The position numbers and the translations under genes are program-made. A model generated the notes under the pieces. It saw nothing but the letters and a program-made list of their open reading frames with translations, did no database searches and was not told where the DNA came from. From the NCBI GenBank assembly GCA_035711845.1, contig DASTBU010000031.1, positions 1 through 62,775 of the forward strand: DNA of 62,775 nt, given 5' to 3'. Of this stretch, positions 58,304 to 62,775 are shown piece by piece. The stretch is from DASTBU01 sp035711845. GTDB lineage: Bacteria > Acidobacteriota > Vicinamibacteria > Vicinamibacterales > 2-12-FULL-66-21. The stretch's first letter is position 1. The number at the start of each line of letters is the position of its first letter.

Positions 58304-60136
58304 ATGAGGACGTACCGACTTGGCTCCGCGCTCGTCTGTTCAGCCTTTCTGGCGGTCGCCATCGGTGCTGCGACCGCCGGTCCGCACGCGCAAACCGCGA
58401 GCGTCGAGACGACGCGGAGCGTGCGGGCGTTTCTCGACCACGTGAATCGGGAATTGCTTCGTCTCAGCAATGCCGAGAGCCGGGCCGGCTGGGTCCACGC
58501 CACCTACATCACACCAGACACCGAGGCCATCGCGGCCGATGCCAGCGAGGCGTTCGTTCGAGCCGTGACCGATTTCGCCGTCAAGGCGGCCCGGCTCAAC
58601 CATACGACTGTGTCGCCGTCCGAGCGTCGCCAGCTCGATCTGCTGAAGACATCGTTGACCATGTCCGCGCCGGCCGATCCGGGAGAAGCGCAGGAGCTGG
58701 CCCTCCGTGTGACGTCGATGGAGGGCGAGTACGGCCGCGGGAAGTATTGTCCCCCAGGTGCGGCCGGCGATGCTTGCCTCGACATCGAGGAGATCACGCA
58801 AATCCTTGCGGAGAACCGGGACCCCCGACGGCTCGAGGAGGTGTGGGCCGGCTGGCACAGGGTCGGCGTTCGAATGCGGAACGACTACACGCGGTTCGTC
58901 GAGCTTTCGAACACGGGGGCGAAGGTACTCGGGTTCCCGGACACGGGGGTGATGTGGCGGAGCAAGTACGACATGCCGCCCGAGGAGTTCGCGCAGGAGC
59001 TCGACAGGCTCTGGGGCCAGCTCCGTCCGCTGTACGTCTCGCTGCATGCCTACGTGCGCGCCAGGCTCCGGGAGAAGTACGGCCCCATCGTCCCCGAGAA
59101 GGGCCCCATTCCGGCGCACCTGCTCGGCAATCTCTGGCAGCAGGACTGGTCCAACCTCGAGCCGCTCGTGGCGCCTGTTGGCGCTGCTCCGACCTTCTCC
59201 CTGACCGACCGGCTGCAGGCGAAACGGGTGGATGCGCTGGAGATGGTGCGCATCGGCGAGCGGTTCTTCACCTCGCTGGGGTTCGAGCCGCTGCCGAAGA
59301 CGTTCTGGGAGCGGTCGCTGTTCGTGAAGCCGCGCGACAGGGAGGTCGAGTGCCATGCGAGCGCATGGAACGTCGACAACGTGAACGATCTGCGGATCAA
59401 GATGTGCATCGACGTCACCGCGGAGGATTTCAGCACGATCCACCACGAGCTGGGGCACAACTTCTACCAGCGCGCCTACAACACGCAGCCCATGGCCTTC
59501 CGCGAGAGCGCCAACGATGGCTTCCACGAAGCGTTGGGGGATACGGTGGCGCTGTCGGTCACGCCGGAATACCTGGTCAAGATCCGCCTGCTCGACAAGG
59601 CGCCGCCGACCTCGGGCGATACCGCGCTGCTGTTGCGCGCGGCGCTCGAACGCCTGGCCTTTCTTCCGATCGGCCTGGTCGTCGATCGCTGGCGGTGGCA
59701 GGTCTTCGATGGCTCGATCACGCCCGCGAACTACAACCGCGCGTGGTGGGATCTGAAGCTGAAGTACCAGGGCGTCGTGCCCCCGAGCCCGCGCGGCGAG
59801 GAGTTCTTCGATCCGGGCGCGAAGTATCACGTGCCGGCGAACACGCCGTACTCGCGGTACTTCCTCGCCGGCATCCTGCAGTTCCAGTTCCACCGCGCGC
59901 TCGCGAAGGCTGCCGGCTGCACGGCGCCGCTGCACAGGTGCTCGATCTACGAGAGCAAGGCAGCCGGCCAGAAGCTGAGGGCCATGATGGAGCTGGGCGC
60001 GTCACGCCCGTGGCCGGACGCGCTCGAGATGCTCACCGGCCAGCGCGAGATGGACGCGAGCGCCATGGTGGAATACTTCGCGCCGCTGAAGAAGTGGCTC
60101 GACGATCAGAACCGAGGGAAGCCGGTGGGGTGGTAA
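58304..60136 (+). CDS. M2-family peptidyl dipeptidase (ACE-like), secreted
   Basis: A 610-residue protein with a signal peptide (A-L-V-C-S-A-F-L-A-V-A-I-G-A-A-T-A). Length and motifs match bacterial angiotensin-converting-enzyme homologues. The zinc site is H-H-E-L-G-H with HEXXH His at 381 and 385, and the downstream ligand is in the N-D-G-F-H-E-A-L-G-D segment. G-K-Y-C and C-I-D-V provide the family's conserved cysteines, and Y-S-R-Y-F-L-A near the end is the chloride/substrate region. It removes C-terminal dipeptides outside the cytoplasm. ATG 58304 is set by the signal peptide. Confidence 0.95.
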   Translation: MRTYRLGSALVCSAFLAVAIGAATAGPHAQTASVETTRSVRAFLDHVNRELLRLSNAESRAGWVHATYITPDTEAIAADASEAFVRAVTDFAVKAARLNHTTVSPSERRQLDLLKTSLTMSAPADPGEAQELALRVTSMEGEYGRGKYCPPGAAGDACLDIEEITQILAENRDPRRLEEVWAGWHRVGVRMRNDYTRFVELSNTGAKVLGFPDTGVMWRSKYDMPPEEFAQELDRLWGQLRPLYVSLHAYVRARLREKYGPIVPEKGPIPAHLLGNLWQQDWSNLEPLVAPVGAAPTFSLTDRLQAKRVDALEMVRIGERFFTSLGFEPLPKTFWERSLFVKPRDREVECHASAWNVDNVNDLRIKMCIDVTAEDFSTIHHELGHNFYQRAYNTQPMAFRESANDGFHEALGDTVALSVTPEYLVKIRLLDKAPPTSGDTALLLRAALERLAFLPIGLVVDRWRWQVFDGSITPANYNRAWWDLKLKYQGVVPPSPRGEEFFDPGAKYHVPANTPYSRYFLAGILQFQFHRALAKAAGCTAPLHRCSIYESKAAGQKLRAMMELGASRPWPDALEMLTGQREMDASAMVEYFAPLKKWLDDQNRGKPVGW

Positions 60137-60144
60137 GAAGAAAT

Positions 60145-60311
60145 GCTGAATGCTGAATGCTGAATGCTGAATGCTGAAGGCTGAACGCTGAAGGCTGGAG
60201 GTTGACGCATCGCTCGATGACATCGCGCGATCTCGCGATTATGACCACCCTTGGACTTCCACCTTCAACATTCAGCATTCAGCATTCAGCATTCAGCCTT
60301 CAGCATTCAAT
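60145..60311. repeat. Heptanucleotide arrays (GCTGAAT)8 and inverted (ATTCAGC)7, a long hairpin
   Basis: Eight consecutive 7-mers (GCTGAAT x4, then GCTGAAG, GCTGAAC, GCTGAAG, GCTGGAG) fill 60145-60200. Seven inverted 7-mers (CTTCAAC, ATTCAGC x4, CTTCAGC, ATTCAAT) fill 60263-60311. The arms can pair into an imperfect stem of about 50 bp around a 62-base centre. The structure begins 9 bp after the M2 peptidase stop and ends 81 bp before the patatin gene. Confidence 0.95.
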
Positions 60312-60392
60312 TGACGACCGCTCGCTCGATCGCGCGGCAGCGTTCGATCGTCGGCCCCGTCTTGCTAGAATAGACGTATCCCCTCCAACTCG

Positions 60393-61556
60393 ATGACACA
60401 GAATTGTTCTTCCGATCTCGCGCTCATGCTGAGCGGCGGGGGCGCCCGCGCCGCGTATCAGGTGGGGGTGCTGCGTGTGCTCGCGCGCGAGTTCCCGGAC
60501 GTGGTCCCGGGCATTCTGACGGGCGTGTCGGCGGGTGGCATCAACGCGGCGTACCTGGCCGCGTGGCCGGAGCCGCTTGCCGAGAAGCTCGATCGGCTCG
60601 CGGAGGTCTGGAGCAACCTCCGAATCGAGGATGTGTTCCGGGTCGACCTGCGCGATCTCGCAGGACGGACCGTGCGATGGGGCGGCCGGCTCCTCTCGGG
60701 CGGCACGCACGCGCTGCCGCCGGCACGCAGCCTGGTCGACACGGCGCCCCTGCGGTCGCTGCTCGAGCGTCTGCTCGAGCAGGACGGGCACGGGGTCACC
60801 GGGATCGCGAAGAACCTCGACGCCGGCTGGCTGCGGGCGGTTGCGCTGACGGCCTCGAGCTACACGACGGGGCAGTCCGTGACCTGGGCCCAGGGGTGCC
60901 CCGACGCCGGCATCGACACGTGGGAGCGCCCGTTTCGGAAGAGCGTTCCGGGCACGCTGCGCGTGGATCACGTCATGGCGTCGGCGGCGCTCCCGTTTTT
61001 TTTCCCCGCGGTCGAAGTCGACGGTGCGTGGTATGGGGACGGCGGGATCCGGCTGACGGCGCCTCTCTCGCCGGCCGTCCACCTTGGCGCCAGGCGCATC
61101 ATCGCCGTCTCGACCCGCTACGTCCGCACGCGCGAGGAAGCGGATCGTCCTGTGATCAACGGCTATCCGCCGCCCGCGCAGGTGGCCGGCGTGCTCTACA
61201 ACGCGATCTTTCTCGACCAGCTCGATGGCGACGCGTTCCAGCTCGAGCAGATCAACCGCCTGATCGCCCGGCTCCCCGAGTCGCAGCGCGACGGCCTGCG
61301 GCACATCGACCTGCTGTTGTTCAGGCCGTCTGTGGACCTCGGCCGGCTGGCGAACGAGTACGAGCCGGATCTGCCGCGCGCGTTCCGATTCCTGACGCGC
61401 GGTCTCGGCACGCGCGAGACGCGCTCGAACGACATGCTGAGCCTGGTGATGTTCCAGGGCGATTACGTGCGACGGCTCGTCGATCTGGGCGAAGCCGATG
61501 CATCCGCACGGATCGACGAGTTCCGCCGGTTTCTCGCAGACGATTTAGACGATTGA
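60393..61556 (+). CDS. Patatin-like phospholipase
   Basis: A 387-residue protein. The N-terminal glycine-rich oxyanion loop is S-G-G-G-A-R-A-A-Y-Q-V-G-V-L. The nucleophile elbow is T-G-V-S-A-G-G-I-N with Ser at about 50. The catalytic Asp is in Y-G-D-G-G-I. The C-terminal third has no known domain. It hydrolyses acyl chains of lipids in a Ser-Asp dyad reaction. An eight-T run near 61000 encodes P-F-F-F-P and is a possible slippage site, but the frame is intact. No signal peptide is visible. Confidence 0.93.
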   Translation: MTQNCSSDLALMLSGGGARAAYQVGVLRVLAREFPDVVPGILTGVSAGGINAAYLAAWPEPLAEKLDRLAEVWSNLRIEDVFRVDLRDLAGRTVRWGGRLLSGGTHALPPARSLVDTAPLRSLLERLLEQDGHGVTGIAKNLDAGWLRAVALTASSYTTGQSVTWAQGCPDAGIDTWERPFRKSVPGTLRVDHVMASAALPFFFPAVEVDGAWYGDGGIRLTAPLSPAVHLGARRIIAVSTRYVRTREEADRPVINGYPPPAQVAGVLYNAIFLDQLDGDAFQLEQINRLIARLPESQRDGLRHIDLLLFRPSVDLGRLANEYEPDLPRAFRFLTRGLGTRETRSNDMLSLVMFQGDYVRRLVDLGEADASARIDEFRRFLADDLDD

Positions 61557-61580
61557 TGGGGACGGTGGAACGAATGGGCA

Positions 61581-61620
61581 GGGGTTCATGGGGTTCGAGG
61601 TTCAGGTCCAGGAGTTCCCC
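61581..61620 (-). repeat. Degenerate short-period repeat, inverted relative of the TGAACCC array
   Basis: Units such as GGTTCAT, GGGTTCG, AGGTTCAG and GTCCAGG follow one another at 7-8 bp. Read on the other strand they give GAACTCC-TGGACCTGAACC, like the array at 52769-52832. It lies in the short gap between patatin and the oxygenase gene. The copies are too diverged to be certain. Confidence 0.45.
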
Positions 61621-61723
61621 CCCTTCGCCAGGGTTAGGGGGGCTGGTTCGATCGCAAGAACCGGAGTGCCCTCCGATCCCGCCTGTTCTACGCTCGAGGA
61701 CGTTCCTGACGGCGAGCCACGAC

Positions 61724-62458
61724 ATGAGCACAACAGTAAAGATCGATGCTGCCGACATCGCCGCCCGCGTGAGCGGCTATGACTGGACCGCGATAGAGGC
61801 GCACCTCGACGCCCATGGCTGGGCGAAGCTGCCGAGGCTTCTGACAGCCGGGGAGTGCTCCGCCATCGCGGCGCTGTACGAAGACACCAGCAGGTTCCGG
61901 AGCCACGTGATCATGGCGCGCCACGGGTACGGCCGTGGCGAATACAAATACTTCGAGTATCCGCTGCCCGAGACGATTGCGGCTCTCCGGACGGCGCTCT
62001 ACACGCGGCTTGCGCCGTTCGCCAACCGATGGAACGAAGCGCTGGGAACGGCGGTCCGGTATCCGGACGCGCATGCCGATTTCCTCGATCGGTGCCACCA
62101 GGCGGGGCAGGAACGGCCGACGCCGCTGCTGCTCCGGTACACGGAGGGCGACTTCAACGCGCTGCACCAGGACGTGTACGGCGAACATCTCTTTCCGCTG
62201 CAGGCGATGGTGCTGCTCTCGGCGCCGGGGGAGGAGTTCACCGGCGGCGAGTTCGTCCTGACCGAGCAGCGCCCCCGCATGCAGTCGCGCGCCGAGGTCG
62301 TGCCGCTCGGCCAGGGTGACAGCGTCGCGTGGGCCGTCCGCAACCGCCCGGTGCGAGGCTCGCGCGGGACCTACCGGGTGAACATGCGCCACGGCGTCAG
62401 CCGTCTGCGTTCCGGCCAGCGCCACACCCTTGGCCTCATCTTCCACGACGCCACGTGA
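61724..62458 (+). CDS. 2-oxoglutarate/Fe(II)-dependent oxygenase
   Basis: A 244-residue protein from ATG 61724 (M-S-T-T-V-K-I-D-A). The jelly-roll region has L-R-Y-T-E-G-D-F-N-A-L-H-Q-D, giving the H-x-D iron ligands at about 145-147. F-P-L-Q-A-M-V-L-L-S and F-T-G-G-E-F-V-L follow. The distal His is in M-R-H-G-V, and R-H-T-L-G-L-I-F-H holds the probable 2-oxoglutarate-binding Arg. It resembles prolyl-hydroxylase-type enzymes acting on proteins or small molecules. The substrate is not identifiable. Confidence 0.88.
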   Translation: MSTTVKIDAADIAARVSGYDWTAIEAHLDAHGWAKLPRLLTAGECSAIAALYEDTSRFRSHVIMARHGYGRGEYKYFEYPLPETIAALRTALYTRLAPFANRWNEALGTAVRYPDAHADFLDRCHQAGQERPTPLLLRYTEGDFNALHQDVYGEHLFPLQAMVLLSAPGEEFTGGEFVLTEQRPRMQSRAEVVPLGQGDSVAWAVRNRPVRGSRGTYRVNMRHGVSRLRSGQRHTLGLIFHDAT

Positions 62459-62775
62459 CGCTGGACGCACGGTCCCTTGGTCCCTGCGTCCCTGGTCCTG
62501 AGTCCCTCTTGTCCGAGTCCCGCTCGTCCTGAGTCACTGGTCCTCGCTCCCACGGCCCCTGAGTCTCTGGTCCTGAGTCCCTCTTGTCCGAGTCCCTCTC
62601 GTCCTGGGCCCAGTGTCCTGAATCCCGACTGTCCGCACTCCCGACCGCACGGCCCCAGATCAGAGACTCGGAACCCTGGGCCCGGGACCTCGGACCCCGG
62701 GACCTTGGACGAGGGACTTGGACCGGGGGCCTCGGACCCCGGGACCTTGGACGAGGGACTTGGACCGGGGCCTCG
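62459..62775. repeat. Gene-free repeat tract with a 42-bp higher-order unit, runs off the window
   Basis: The last 317 bp hold no gene. From about 62471 to 62640, TCC cores recur every 6-9 bp (TCCCTGG, TCCTGAG), the reverse complement of the GGAC theme at 57071-57204. From 62688 a 42-bp unit (six 7-mers) occurs twice in near-identical form (62688-62729 and 62730-62771) and a third copy begins at the edge. The two halves have opposite strand themes, so the tract can fold on itself. Confidence 0.85.

Noticed and set aside
60145..60311. Insertion-sequence terminal inverted repeats
   Set aside because: The arms are simple heptamer arrays and only 62 bp separates them; there is no transposase.

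Overview
This is a GC-rich, gene-dense bacterial chromosome window of about 63 kb with genes on both strands. I see no rRNA, tRNA, CRISPR array, transposase, integrase or phage gene. An ADOP/MacB-type permease, a BlaI-M56 sensor pair with a long C-terminal repeat tail, a bacterial M2 (ACE-like) peptidase, DUF6496 and an energy-converting-hydrogenase-related (Ehr) cluster together suggest Acidobacteriota, possibly Vicinamibacteria. That assignment is an inference from gene content, not a marker-gene placement.

Layout. 1-7.5 kb: the 3' part of an ABC permease, a BlaI/M56 pair behind a promoter carrying two palindromes, an ArsR-sdpI pair with a chimeric membrane ORF, and a cysteine-synthase-like gene broken by a one-base frameshift. 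7.6-11 kb: a multicopper oxidase with reversed copper-site order and a ClC channel. 11-17 kb: a three-gene minus-strand operon of the CoA-dehydratase-activase/HgdB type. 17-25 kb: cardiolipin synthase, DUF1203 and two large hybrid histidine kinases. 25-34 kb: a zinc alcohol dehydrogenase, an ArnT-like transferase, glucan phosphorylase with fdhD, DUF6496, an alpha/beta hydrolase and BON proteins. 34-37 kb: an ECF42-like sigma factor, lgt (apparently with an ATC start) and an AraC regulator.

37.4-45.5 kb holds a compact seven-gene operon: two antiporter-like subunits, NuoH-like, HyfE-like, a NuoCD-like large subunit, a ferredoxin-NuoB fusion and a terminal ArsR regulator. The large subunit has lost all four NiFe-ligating cysteines. 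This makes it an Ehr complex of unknown chemistry rather than a hydrogenase.

45.5-62.8 kb: an Ada-AlkA fusion, NIPSNAP, a rhodanese gene with an in-frame TGA exactly at the second Cys of the YCTCP motif followed by a bSECIS-like hairpin (selenocysteine candidate) and coupled to a PP2C phosphatase, MarC, an SRPBCC-ArsR pair with two matching operators, an orphan NlpC/P60-like protein, a glutaredoxin coupled to glgB, Mug-like glycosylase, EVE, TerB, M2 peptidase, patatin and a 2OG-Fe(II) oxygenase.

The best leads are the selenocysteine-type rhodanese, the Ehr complex, and a set of 7-8 bp short-period repeat arrays, most of which end just upstream of a gene start.
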